From Albugo candida (taxonomy: Eukaryota; Oomycota; Peronosporomycetes; Albuginales), in contig JBDOQK010000055.1 in assembly GCA_040437565.1 (NCBI GenBank), forward strand, positions 1 to 64,000: a stretch of DNA of 64,000 bases, read 5' to 3'. The notes under the pieces were generated by a model. That model did not search any database. It had not been told where the DNA came from and saw nothing but the letters and a program-made list of their open reading frames with translations. The position numbers were made by a program, and so were the translations under genes. The stretch's first letter is position 1; each line of letters opens with the position of its first letter. This document shows positions 24,986-34,280 of the stretch, piece after piece.

Positions 24986-26400
24986 TCAACTATCAAACGT
25001 ACTCATCAAATCTGCACTTGGCTCTCTTCTCATTAACGGGATCGATAGCACGCCACTCAGACGATACGAATGCCTCGAGGACGAATCAGACTGCGCACTA
25101 TTCATCAGTGCCATTATCCACAGCTGTCTCATCGTCCAACTCTCTCCCCACTGCATATTTCTCGCGCTTAATTGTGTCGCTAATTGACATTTATTCATGC
25201 ACACACATGCGCTGTCTTCCACACATCCAATGTGATGGTACATATCCTTTCGCCCGCACAAATTTTTTGACTGGATATACAACATTGTTTCGCAACATCC
25301 CTAGTTTAACGCTTCCATATCGTACCACCAAGAAATCCATGAGTTCTCTTCTGTAAAGAAGCGTTCCGCTTGCTTTTCTGCTTGCATTTCTTCTACTGAT
25401 ACACGGCACGACATTGCAAACGTTTCACGTGCATTTTAACGACGACATTCCGTAGCACAGCACTACACTCAAACCCGTAGTGTCCACGCTCATTCGAATC
25501 GCTTCGTAGCGTAATCCTATCTCCGCGAATGCTTTTCGTGACGCGAATTTTTGGCGATGGAGTGAATTCTCACGGACTCATAGCCGTCTTACTCCCCAAT
25601 GAGTCTATATTACTGCTGACCCAATGTGAAGCGAAATGAGTGTGATGCTCGTGACATCTCTAACGCAATAAATGCAAGATATCCAACGAAGAGACACACT
25701 GTGATTGACGTGATTCTAATCGAACCGGTTTCTGCCGAGTTCACCGCGTATACTTGACAGCACGCATTGAAACGGGTTTTTGCCATTTTCGAGGCAAGGG
25801 AATCGCATTGTTGTACGAATGTTTACCGATTATTAAGTGATCCATACGGTTCAAATGAAAAGCTCCCGTGAATCCTCCTTCACCCGGCAATGGAAGCTAC
25901 CAGGACCTACATTGCAGAATTTACTCTTCCCGTCCATATTGCTCGCAAATCGCGTCCTACACACGTACCATGTTTCCGACAGCATTCCAAACACAAACGG
26001 CTCTGCTCCATGCGCGCCCCCTTCCATGTGTCTGGGTCTCGAGGTCGTCGGTGTCGGTGTTGGCGTGCATTGACTGCCTCTATCGATAAACGAGGGTTGG
26101 CAGTCTTTCACCGATGCAGTAAACTCATTATATTGGACGACGAACCCCATCACATGTGTCACGATCATTGATGACGGAATGTAAGCGCTGATGTGACATC
26201 AGGTACGCATGCATGGAATCGTACGCAAACCTCCACGATGACACTGGATGTAACGGAACGCAGAAGTGAAGACATTGTAAAGGGTACAGGAGCTTTAAAA
26301 GAATCTATGACTTGCGGGCATGAAGAGCCGATGACCACCGATGGAACTTCCATACTGCATCAAATACCATTCTGGCCGCGGGATATGTGATTTCCATTCA
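24986..26400. other. coding-like but unresolved patch
   Basis: Base composition is less AT-rich than the neighbourhood and several frames overlap. On the minus strand an ATG-initiated frame of 99 codons ends at 24986. Upstream of it, in another frame, lies MSCRVSVEEMQAEKQAERFF, so a minus-strand gene with a frameshift or a missed intron is conceivable. At 25851-26168 (-) and 25890-26171 (+) frames of about 100 codons overlap antisense. None shows a family signature, so no CDS is called. Confidence 0.3.
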
Positions 26401-26521
26401 AATGCATCGTCTTCACAATACGTTCGTATCGCATTGTATCCGATCACATATTAGTGGTTTTTGGTACTGAAACAACGCGTCGGAGTTCAAATGCGCTACA
26501 TCAAAGCCCTGTTAGTCGTAA

Positions 26522-26956
26522 AACCTCTCTGCGTTTCCGTTCCATTTTCCTTCATTTCGGTTTTTTTACGCTTCCGAAACAAACTTGCCACTGGTTGAGC
26601 GTCAAGTGCATCCAACAGAAATCGAAGTGTGCGGAGATTATGAAACCTCAAAGTGGTCATTTCAAATTTTCCGCCTGTTGAATTTCATTTGGCAGCACTG
26701 GGTGCAATTTCGCTCAATGTGCAGGATCCAAATCGCCAAAAGCGCTACTGACGCCAAACTTTCGACTTATACGCTCGGACATGTGCTTCGCGATCAGCTT
26801 TTCTACAGTTCGACTGCATGGTCGCCATTCGTCGACCTGTTGGGAGTTCCCATGATGACTTACGGAATCGGGACCGATTCTTACTATTACTATTTCCCGA
26901 TCTCTTTGAAGTTTTGCCCAAATTCATCAAAGCCGAACCCAAAGTCAAAGCTAAAT
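26522..26956 (+). CDS. partial unrecognised ORF running into a gap
   Basis: The frame is open from just after a stop (26519-26521) to the assembly gap, about 145 codons, without an early ATG. It includes VHPTEIEVCGDYETSKWSFQ and ATDAKLSTYTLGHVLRDQLF, which look like genuine protein rather than random sequence (balanced composition, aromatic-rich). The gene would be missing both its N-terminus (upstream exon or sequence before the stop) and its C-terminus (gap). Other frames are open over parts of the same DNA, so certainty is low. No family recognised. Confidence 0.35.
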
Positions 26957-27056
26957 NNNNNNNNNNNNNNNNNNNNNNNNNNNNNNNNNNNNNNNNNNNN
27001 NNNNNNNNNNNNNNNNNNNNNNNNNNNNNNNNNNNNNNNNNNNNNNNNNNNNNNNN
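26957..27056. other. assembly gap (100 N)
   Basis: Fixed-length placeholder, so the true distance is unknown. The right-hand contig starts five bases (tatta) before a SINE. Confidence 0.99.
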
Positions 27057-27061
27057 TATTA

Positions 27062-27309
27062 TGGGTCCGTACCCAGATCAGTCGGTTAAGCACTTGAGCG
27101 CACGGACCCCGTGCCGGATGTCGTCAGTTCGATCCCCGGCAGTATGGGCAGCGGTTCGAGCCCACCCAAGCAAAAAGCTTGGAAAATATCTGCCTCCCCA
27201 GGTTTGAAGTCAGACTCAAGCGATATTCACACGGTCAGGGGCTCATGATAGGATAAGGAAGGTACTTAAAGAACCAGATAAACAGTGTAATGAAATCCTT
27301 GACAAAGTA
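27062..27309 (+). mobile_element. tRNA-derived SINE, copy 2 (full length)
   Basis: 248 bp, same length as copy 1 and differing from it visibly at one base (ggtacttaaag for ggtagttaaag). All three hairpins and both promoter boxes are intact, so this is a young copy. It is followed after a 14-base spacer by copy 3 in the same orientation. Confidence 0.88.
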
Positions 27310-27323
27310 GAAGTAGCATATTA

Positions 27324-27559
27324 GTTTCCGCTCCAGCTCAGTTGGTTGAACACGCGGACCCCCTGCCGGAGGTCAATAGTTCGATCCCTGGCAGTATGGG
27401 TAACGGTGTGAGCCCAACAAGCAAAAAGGTTGGAAAATATCTGCCTCCTCAGGTTCGAAGTCAGACTTAAGTGATATTAACACAGTCGAAGGCTCCTGAT
27501 AGGACAAGGAAGGTAGCTAGAGAACCAGATATAAAGTGTAACGAAATCCTTGACAAAGG
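27324..27559 (+). mobile_element. tRNA-derived SINE, copy 3 (diverged)
   Basis: Head-to-tail with copy 2. Box A is gctcagttggttgaac and box B agttcgatccct. The first hairpin is lost (gtttccgc at the 5' end) and the poly-A loop hairpin is reduced (caagcaaaaaggttgg). It ends in cttgacaaagga. About 236 bp with many substitutions, hence older than copies 1 and 2. Confidence 0.82.
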
Positions 27560-27790
27560 AAGAGTATGCGGAAGTGGGTGCGGGAGCGGGCATCAAGCGC
27601 AGAGCTTTCGGTTGGGTGAGGTTGAGTGCGGGAGATGATACCAATGCTTTGGCCTCAGTCGCGGGAGGAAGCAGTGCAGTGAGACGGCGAGGTGCTGCAG
27701 GCCCAGCTGTGAGAGTCGACGCAGGCAGTGCTCGGTTATATTGCGCGAGAGGGAGGAGAGGATCACTAGTAAGTCGTAATTTCATGTAGC
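27560..27790. other. short GC-rich, purine-rich island
   Basis: The SINE tail is followed by about 230 bp clearly richer in G than its surroundings (ggaagtgggtgcgggagcgg and similar). Both strands have open frames (27550-27789 + and 27477-27800 -) that are Ala/Gly/Arg- or Pro/Ala-rich, as expected from composition alone. No gene is claimed. Confidence 0.45.
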
Positions 27791-28217
27791 TAATTCGCAC
27801 GACATTTAGGTAGATCCAGAAAAGGCTACCTCAAAAGCTTCATCTTCAGGTAGTGTGGTAGAGTCCTTACTGATGAATATATATCATTTCGGGTCTCAAA
27901 GTCGAAAAAACAAAACAATGCGCTCGTTCTTAGTGAGGTTAGTATTGTCGACGCAGTGTCTAGAAGAGGTCTAATTGGGAATTTGGGCTGAGCGCAGTTT
28001 GTCAAAATGTATCCTTCATGTTCGAATAGAGTTGAGTGTCAGGGTACGAATCGCTAAACTGGAAGCTCAGTACCGTGACATTGGAGGAGCTCAAACTTGA
28101 TGATATGGGCCTGGGACAAGGGATGATTTTTGAAGAGCTGCCTACGGGTTGTTCTATTGTAAACTAAGATTTTCTTCTGCTGTACGCATGCAAAAGTCCG
28201 GGTAGAGGATCGATGTT

Positions 28218-28317
28218 NNNNNNNNNNNNNNNNNNNNNNNNNNNNNNNNNNNNNNNNNNNNNNNNNNNNNNNNNNNNNNNNNNNNNNNNNNNNNNNNNNN
28301 NNNNNNNNNNNNNNNNN
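28218..28317. other. assembly gap (100 N)
   Basis: Fixed-length placeholder between 28217 and 28318. Confidence 0.99.
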
Positions 28318-28389
28318 GCAATTCTGAAAAAAGAAAAAGTTATGAGAGTAATAATTTAACTAGGCATGTTATAATAAAAAAAAAATTGT

Positions 28390-28600
28390 CGGGATATCAA
28401 TACCCTTTTTATTTTATTGTTTTCATTTCGTTGCACTTATTTAGACCAATAAGAGGCCACGGTTTTCATAAATGTATGAAGGGTGGGGGCTGATTTACGA
28501 TTCCCGTAATTTGTTTTTATTTCTTCTCTTGTATTTGTTTGAACCAATGAAAGGCCACAATCGCCCTTAATTTATGGAGGCTGAGTGCTGAATAACGACT
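28390..28600. repeat. two direct repeats of about 105 bp
   Basis: Unit 1 has tagaccaataagaggccacg, then a block ending gaagggtgggggctgattta and cgattcccgtaa. Unit 2 has tgaaccaatgaaaggccaca, then a block ending tggaggctgagtgctgaata and cgactccctta. Both begin in a T-rich ttttattt tract. Moderately diverged; directly abuts the left inverted repeat of the MULE-like element. Confidence 0.6.
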
Positions 28601-28603
28601 CCC

Positions 28604-29487
28604 TTAGGAAATTGTTATATTCACTCCTTTTTCACTCCCTAATACGTCACGTGACCAGAAAAGCTAAATTGACTTGCTTCCGATTAAATTCACTCACGTC
28701 TACGTGATTGCTCCTCAGTAAGAGAACCTTTTTCCCTCTCCGTAAATTACCTTCCACCAACTTTAACTATGCAGCGTGAGAATGGTACTGTAAAGAGAGC
28801 GCTCATTGTAGCAAGGCAGTCATGCCAGAGCGGAGGCACATGGAAACAGACGCCATACTTTCTGTTTCTCAATACAGCGGATGCAACCGACTTGTCTTCG
28901 ACATCAACATTGAAGGCCTTGCTCCCACCGAACGATAACGGCATGTAAGGAGATGCTGCCATTCACGCAATAACAGAACACTGACGCGCAGCAAATGCCG
29001 GACCTCTGTGCATAGCTGACGCGATGAGCACTCCAGACATGCTATCTCTCCAAGAGGTCAAATATGGTAGCCGTGAAGAATTGCTTTCTGCAGCTCAGAA
29101 AGGGGCTCTTGGGCATGGATACGCAATGACTGCCAAACGTTAGGCTACCGGAAAAATGCATTCTTGAAATGTGGCCGTGGTGGTGCACACCTGTCCCAAG
29201 TATCAGAACGGAAGCTACAAAAAGCATCTCGGCGTATTCAATTCCCCTTTCTTCATTCAGCGAATTATCTATGTGTGTCCCGTGACTGAAAAATTAGTGG
29301 ATATAACAATTCCCTAGATATAAATAAGAAGTGTACATAGTATAATAATGTGTGCCGCTTGACTTGAAAGGGAGTGAATTTAACAAAACGGGGGTGAAGA
29401 TAACAATTCCGTAAATAAGAAGTATACATAGTGTAGTTATATGTGCCACCTGATTTTTAAAAGGGAGTGGATATAACAATTCCCTAA
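28604..29487 (+). mobile_element. MULE-like DNA transposon remnant with terminal inverted repeats
   Basis: The left end ttaggaaattgttatattca is matched, inverted, by the right end; the right end read on the minus strand is ttagggaattgttatatcca. The match extends to about 28 bp with three differences. The right third contains roughly 88-bp subterminal direct repeats (ggatataacaattccctaga near 29295, agataacaattccgtaaata near 29382, ggatataacaattccctaaa near 29469, with aataagaagt-tacatagt blocks between). The interior holds a decayed FAR1/MULE-type N-terminal domain on the plus strand. No target-site duplication is evident. The element is far too short to be autonomous. Confidence 0.65.
29024..29266 (+). 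pseudogene. relic of FAR1/MULE transposase N-terminal zinc domain
   Basis: From an ATG at 29024 the frame reads SLQEVKYGSREELLSAAQKG then GHGYAMTAKR and a stop at 29141. After a frameshift it continues FLKCGRGGAHLSQ, followed by RKLQKASRRIQFPFLHS. This is the layout of the FAR1/MULE DNA-binding region (F-x-S-x-EEL...G(F/Y)-x(4)-KR ... L-x-C-x-RGG ... (K/R)-x-SRR-x(2)-CPF), here with the second-block cysteine replaced by glutamine. The stop, frameshift and loss of the downstream catalytic part make it non-functional. Confidence 0.6.
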
Positions 29488-29499
29488 ATTTACTGTATC

Positions 29500-29827
29500 G
29501 ACGCACTGGTTTGAGATAATTGTAATGTACATTCATCATATGTGCGCGAACAATAGCAGAAGGAACAAGCATCCGACCTGGAATCAGCACACTGTTCAAA
29601 GTAATGATGCCAGTGCAAATGTAGAAGTTTTATTCATTATTATCTACATGCTACGGCGGTTTCGTCTCTTCACAAAACATCCTCTTCGCCTGGTTTCTAC
29701 ACCGTTCAAGGATAGAAACAGCCGTTACTCCGAAGTGGTCGGCCGACAGCAACGCTGTGACAGCGACTGTTGCTCTTCCAATATTCCTCCTCGGACGACG
29801 CACTTCAACCTGCCCACCTGCCCACAA
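29500..29827 (-). mobile_element. possible 3' end / LTR region of the copia fragment
   Basis: Downstream of the copia stop on the minus strand are a purine-rich tract (gtgggcaggtgggcagg) and gaggaggaatattgg, either of which could be a polypurine tract. Further on is an AT-rich part with an aataaaac polyadenylation-like signal, as expected for a 3' LTR. No second LTR is present in the window, so the boundaries are uncertain. Confidence 0.35.
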
Positions 29828-30360
29828 TCACACAAGATTGAACAATCCCTGCAACTCCGTCACCCTCGGCGTCGACAGTGTTTTCGTCAACAGGTCCGCC
29901 TTCATTAGCTTCGACGCGATAAATTCAGGTTTCACTATCCCTTCTTTGGCATAATCGCAGATAAACTTCATTCGTACATCCACTTGTTTCGTACTTGACA
30001 TGCTTCCTTCACACTCTAACTGCCTGGTTGAAGCTGGATTACCCATAAGCATGCTCATTAATTCCTTCACAGGAAGACCAATCTCGTTTAGCATCTGTCG
30101 CAATCCCAACAGCTCCCTTCCGACGTGCGATGTCAAGGTAAATTTTGTCTCCATGGTGAACAGAGACACTCCAGTCTTTCTTTTGCATATCCACTGCACG
30201 ATCACTTCATTCATCACAAGTACCCCACCAGTTATTGCCTTGCGATTGGTTTTGTTTGCTGCGAAGTCTGAGTCGCTCCAGCTTGTCAACGTGATACCAC
30301 AATCTTGTGGGTCAATAATCGTGTAAATCTTCATGTCTTTTGTTGCTTTCAAGTATCGAG
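29828..30360 (-). pseudogene. Ty1/copia retrotransposon fragment, RNase H end of pol
   Basis: The minus-strand frame runs from the gap to a TGA at 29828. It reads RYLKATKDMKIY at the end of the RT linker, then SWSDSDFAANKTNRKAITGG, VQWICKRKTGVSLFTMETKF (normally SKKQ...ALSSTEAEY), KQVDVRMKFICDYAKEG (normally KHIDVRYHF) and ASKLMKADLLTKTLS (normally Q-x-ADxLTKPL). These are the ordered RNase H and C-terminal motifs of copia pol. The frame is open but key motif residues differ (TMETKF for TEAEY), so it is probably a decayed copy. The upstream part (gag, protease, integrase, RT) lies beyond the gap or is absent. Confidence 0.88.
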
Positions 30361-30460
30361 NNNNNNNNNNNNNNNNNNNNNNNNNNNNNNNNNNNNNNNN
30401 NNNNNNNNNNNNNNNNNNNNNNNNNNNNNNNNNNNNNNNNNNNNNNNNNNNNNNNNNNNN
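30361..30460. other. assembly gap (100 N)
   Basis: Separates the copia fragment (-) from the 5'-truncated cyclin-fold/C2H2 gene (+). Confidence 0.99.
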
Positions 30461-31319
30461 AGACGAGCGGCAGAGTTTGTGGAGATGAATCTCAGTCAGA
30501 TGGGTAAGGATGAACGACGAACTCGTATCGGATACAAGGATCAGGTACATTGCTCTTGTATGGCTAGGAATGCATCAGGGGAATGACGTCCAAGTGTAGA
30601 TGAAACAAAAGGCCTGTCGACTGATTGACCACACAGTAAGCAATTTAGATCTTCACGAAATAGTTGGAAATCGCGCCAAAAAGATGTTTGCCGAATTTCG
30701 AGATGTTCGCGAACATGTGCACCAATTTGAAGCGATGGTAGCCGGCTGTGTCATTGCAGCTTACATGGCCACAGGTCGTGAAATGTATACCGCTCAACAT
30801 GGCCTTTGCGTGGAAGTGGATCCATTCGGCAATTCTGTTCCTAGCAAACCTATCGATGAGACCAAACTGCATCCATTCACTTGTACACTCTGCGATATGA
30901 AGTTTAACGCTCGACGTGGAATGCAATTTCACAAATGCACAGGCCGACCCGATACAGTCAAAGTGGAAAATGGTTCTTTGGAGAATCTGACGCCTTTGGA
31001 CCTTCCGATGGAACTTCAGCCTATTGCTGTGATGCGTGATGGAAAGAAATGGTTCAAATGTCCAATTTGCGCTCGAATGTATGCCAAGGAAGAAAGCCTC
31101 CGCGAGCATATGAGCCGCCATAAGAATCAAAGCCAGAAGCGAAGAGAACACATAGAGACTAGTACTGTAGATCCCACTCGACAGCAGAAACGGACAAAGC
31201 TGGCATCAGCCAATCCATCTGTCCAAGTGAATAGAAATGAGCAGGTTATGTTTCGTGGCGCAGGTCGACGTCCATGGATTAAATATTTGCAAGAAGAGAA
31301 TAATATGAAGCGATTATAG
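30461..31319 (+). CDS. cyclin-fold (TFIIB-like?) protein with two zinc fingers, 5' partial
   Basis: Two exons are supported: 30461-30544 (28 codons, open to the gap) and 30600-31319. They are joined across a 55-nt GT-AG intron (gtacat...gtgtag) in phase 0; without splicing the first frame hits a stop. The visible protein is about 267 aa. The first ~90 residues (ending FEAMVAGCVIAAYMATGRE and containing LIDHTVSNLDLHEIVGNRAK) resemble a TFIIB/cyclin helical repeat, a tentative assignment. A C2HC finger follows (FTCTLCDMKF...FHKC), then a canonical C2H2 finger (FKCPICARMYAKEESLREHM), C-x2-C-x12-H-x3-H. A basic tail (KKNQSQKRREH-like, RQQKRTK) could be a nuclear localisation signal. A nuclear, nucleic-acid-binding role is likely. 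The N-terminus is lost in the gap. Confidence 0.72.
30545..30599 (+). other. 55-nt intron
   Basis: gtacat...caagtgtag between the two exons of the zinc-finger gene, phase 0, with an in-frame TGA inside that splicing removes. The short size is typical of compact oomycete genes. Confidence 0.6.
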
Positions 31320-31484
31320 CCAATGGAAAGGTCATCTGATATTTGTATCCAATAGGAAGAGGTGCTTATTGCGTTTTTGTAGCCAATGGCAGATGCTTTA
31401 ACGATGATAATACCCAATAAACGTAATGCAAAGTTATCGATTGCCTGTGATATCGGTTAATTCCAAGATGTTATCTGTTGTTAC

Positions 31485-31584
31485 NNNNNNNNNNNNNNNN
31501 NNNNNNNNNNNNNNNNNNNNNNNNNNNNNNNNNNNNNNNNNNNNNNNNNNNNNNNNNNNNNNNNNNNNNNNNNNNNNNNNNNNN
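31485..31584. other. assembly gap (100 N)
   Basis: Lies about 165 bp after the zinc-finger gene and just before the next coding region. Confidence 0.99.
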
Positions 31585-31657
31585 ATACCGCCGCCTGCTT
31601 CCGCGATGCTGCGGGTTCCCGATGCTCCAGTTCCTCAATGAGTCTTGGATCACCGAT

Positions 31658-32935
31658 ATGGAAATTGAGGCTGTGGAGCTGGAGCTCGGGTGGAAATTTG
31701 AGTACCAAAGCTTGCAGAAAGTGAAGAAAATCCGAAAACAAAATAAACTCTCCGCTTCTGATACGTTTCGAGCACGCATGCAACGACAAAATGCTCCTTT
31801 ACGCGTTTCGGAAGAGACTGCAGCGTTTACGTTTAATAGAAAGCGTCAAAGTGCGATTCCATCGACTCGAACCATTGAGAGATGTCAAATGGATTGCTCG
31901 AGCGGTTCCGAACTCACGCAATTGAATGCGTTGGAAGGTGGCAAAGTTTCTCAGACAGAGGTTTTGGATAGCGAAAGTGCTGACGAAATACTTTCGAGTC
32001 TACTGAAACCGTTGGCAACGTGTCCGATTTTGTCAGAGAAACAAGTCGATGTCGGGGACGCTTCTCCTTCAGAGCCATCTGCGAATCTCCTTTCAGGCTT
32101 AACGTGTGAAGAGGTCAATTACGTCCGTCTTCAGAGTCGCGTGTACGTTGGTGAGAATCAAGAGAATAAGTCGACTTCATTTGATAAAGAGAACGCCTAT
32201 CTCCGTGGAAGCATCCTTTTGGACGCGGTGGCGCAAATGGAGAAATCATTGCGTCTTATCAAATACGCCAACGAACGATTATCTCCCAACAAAGTTCCAC
32301 TTTCTTTGACGCCTTCCCGTGTCCGACTTGACCGAAAATCGCATCGAATAAGACGCAATCGCGAGACTTCATTTGCGGTTTTGGACACGGAATTGGATCA
32401 CCTGTTAGCAAATTTGAAAGTGGCCAACGCCACAGACGTTCGAAATATCCAAACCGTTCAAAATGTACACCACGAGAAAATTCTCATCCAAAGTTTTATT
32501 GAGAATGAGAGAAGAGTTGTTGCAGAAGAACGATTGGCACAAGAACTTGAGCAACATCGCCATCGACTGAGTATGATTGCGTTGAAGAAATGGCCGCTTT
32601 CTGATGTTGTTGGGTCAAAGCGAGTGGTGTCGTTTGCGTCGCCGTGGCAGGAAAGAGACTACAAGGCAAAGAACTGTGATCTGACTTGCGTACGTGTGGG
32701 TCAAGTGGAAATGTTGGAAGATGCGGAAAATGATACTTTGACACATGTCAACTCGCAGCAATTAATGGTACGGACGGCAGAAATTCGAATGAATGCAAAA
32801 GAGAACCTTTTGGAATTGGAGAGATTTTGGAGAGGGTTTCAGCTTCAGGAAAGTGAGTGGGAAACAAAAAGGCAACAGGATCCGATTTCGCGGATTCGTC
32901 GACGGCTTCAAAGACGCTATAACGTGCAGGGATAG
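31658..32935 (+). CDS. unrecognised charged protein, possible 5' extension into gap
   Basis: A frame open from the gap edge to TAG at 32933-32935. The first ATG after the gap is at 31658 (MEIEAVELELGWKFEYQSLQ), giving 425 aa. The frame stays open for about 24 codons before it, so the true start may lie in the gap. Composition is polar and charged. Low-complexity Ser/Glu-rich stretches occupy residues about 60-170. A helical, probably coiled-coil segment of about 60 residues (IENERRVVAEERLAQELEQH) is in the middle, and the end is Arg/Gln-rich (RRRLQRRYNVQG). No transmembrane segment, signal peptide or enzymatic motif. The long frame with balanced codon use supports a real gene. A cytoskeletal or kinetochore-type role would be only a guess. 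Confidence 0.75.
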   Translation: MEIEAVELELGWKFEYQSLQKVKKIRKQNKLSASDTFRARMQRQNAPLRVSEETAAFTFNRKRQSAIPSTRTIERCQMDCSSGSELTQLNALEGGKVSQTEVLDSESADEILSSLLKPLATCPILSEKQVDVGDASPSEPSANLLSGLTCEEVNYVRLQSRVYVGENQENKSTSFDKENAYLRGSILLDAVAQMEKSLRLIKYANERLSPNKVPLSLTPSRVRLDRKSHRIRRNRETSFAVLDTELDHLLANLKVANATDVRNIQTVQNVHHEKILIQSFIENERRVVAEERLAQELEQHRHRLSMIALKKWPLSDVVGSKRVVSFASPWQERDYKAKNCDLTCVRVGQVEMLEDAENDTLTHVNSQQLMVRTAEIRMNAKENLLELERFWRGFQLQESEWETKRQQDPISRIRRRLQRRYNVQG

Positions 32936-32960
32936 TGCGGGTGTCCAGTGGGTGTGCATT

Positions 32961-33060
32961 NNNNNNNNNNNNNNNNNNNNNNNNNNNNNNNNNNNNNNNN
33001 NNNNNNNNNNNNNNNNNNNNNNNNNNNNNNNNNNNNNNNNNNNNNNNNNNNNNNNNNNNN
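32961..33060. other. assembly gap (100 N)
   Basis: Begins 25 bp after the preceding CDS stop; the right contig starts inside a SINE. Confidence 0.99.
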
Positions 33061-33162
33061 TTGAAGTCAGACTTAAGTGATATTCACACGGTCAGGGACT
33101 CATGATAGGATAAGGAAGGTAGTTAAAAAACCAGATAAACAGTGTAATGAAACCCTTGACAA
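33061..33162 (+). mobile_element. tRNA-derived SINE, copy 4 (3' part only, cut by gap)
   Basis: Starts at ttgaagtcagacttaagtga and runs through the conserved tail (ctcatgataggataaggaag ... cagtgtaatgaaacccttgacaa). The 5' half, including the promoter, is in the gap. About 25 bp separate it from the next copy. Confidence 0.85.
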
Positions 33163-33187
33163 TCTAAACTAGACGCCCACAGACAGG

Positions 33188-33434
33188 GATGCCGTACCCA
33201 TTTCAGTCGGTTAAGCACTTGAGCGCACGGACCCCCTGCCGGAGGTCGTTAGTTCCATCCCCGGCAGTGTGGGCAGCGGTTTGAGCCTACCCAAGCAATA
33301 AGCTTGGAAAATATCTGCCTGCCTAGATTTGAAGTTAGACTTAAGTGATGTTCACACGGTCAGGGGCTCATGATAGGATAAGGAAGGTAGTTAAACAACC
33401 AGATAAACAGTGTAATGAGATCCTCGACAAAGTA
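33188..33434 (+). mobile_element. tRNA-derived SINE, copy 5 (full length, diverged)
   Basis: Box A tcagtcggttaagc, box B agttccatcccc (one change in the conserved core), poly-A loop hairpin altered (ccaagcaataagcttgg). The first hairpin is weakened because the 5' end reads gatgccgt instead of gggtccgt. Tail ends cgacaaagta. Head-to-tail with copy 4. Confidence 0.88.
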
Positions 33435-33614
33435 GCATTGTTACTTCGAGAACAAGTATTGGACAATTTGAATACCTCATTCCAAAGTGTTTATGTGACG
33501 ACTTCTTAGACGCTACAATTATCCAACGAGCTGAAGCTAGATATTAAGTCTGTTTGTTCGCTCAGCAGTTGCGAGTCGTGGCCACAAGCTACATATATCC
33601 ATAATTGATGTGTC

Positions 33615-33890
33615 CCTTTCTCAGGAAAGCATTGTTCTTATCGCTAGGTAAGATCAGCAATAAAAGCGCTCTATTTGTCTCAACGCTCGTTTGTCAGATA
33701 TGCGGAGGCAATCAATGCCTAGCGACATATCGAGAAACCACATTTCGCAATGCGTTCTCAATGAAAGTTTTCCTGATCAACATGGCCAAGTACATTGTTC
33801 TATATAACCATCGAGGATTTCGCCTCTTTTGTTTCACAACATTTCACACGTCCGTCAATCGTTCAATAAAGCAGGAATGTACATGACGAA
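33615..33890. repeat. diverged dispersed repeat, related to 43775-44060
   Basis: tctcaacgctcgtttgtcag and gcaatcaatgcctagcgac here parallel gccaacgctcattcgtcgga and gcaatcaatttataacgc near 43800. catcgaggatttcgcctctt here parallels catcaacaggttcgcctctg near 43990. A further related block is near 51250 (gatgccaaagacgtgctact). Identity is roughly 70% by eye. Confidence 0.5.
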
Positions 33891-34180
33891 TAAACAAAGC
33901 AAGTTTTGCATGAAACTTGCTTCTTCACCGCACCCTAATGTTGCTGGACTTTCATTTAGGATAGCTCTCGTCCGTACCGCTTGGGATTGATGAGTATCCG
34001 AATTAGCGAAACAAAAGTGCGCAGATAGACACCGATCAGGTTGGTTCTCGATAGCAGGCGTACTTTCTCATTTACTTTGAAAGCAAGGGAGGTACTTGCT
34101 ACCTTCTCGAGAACTTGTTAGAGTACTATCTGTTTGGCATTCCGAGCCTGATCTACTTTCCGTTATCAGTAAACGACTAC

Positions 34181-34280
34181 NNNNNNNNNNNNNNNNNNNN
34201 NNNNNNNNNNNNNNNNNNNNNNNNNNNNNNNNNNNNNNNNNNNNNNNNNNNNNNNNNNNNNNNNNNNNNNNNNNNNNNNN
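34181..34280. other. assembly gap (100 N)
   Basis: Fixed-length placeholder in non-coding DNA. Confidence 0.99.

Noticed and set aside
25018-25356. 112-codon plus frame, Ser/Thr-rich
   Set aside because: Starts at TTG, overlaps an equally long minus frame, and has no signal peptide or motif; not called.
27477-27800. 107-codon minus frame and 79-codon plus frame over the same DNA
   Set aside because: Both are explained by G-rich composition and partly overlap a SINE; no domain.
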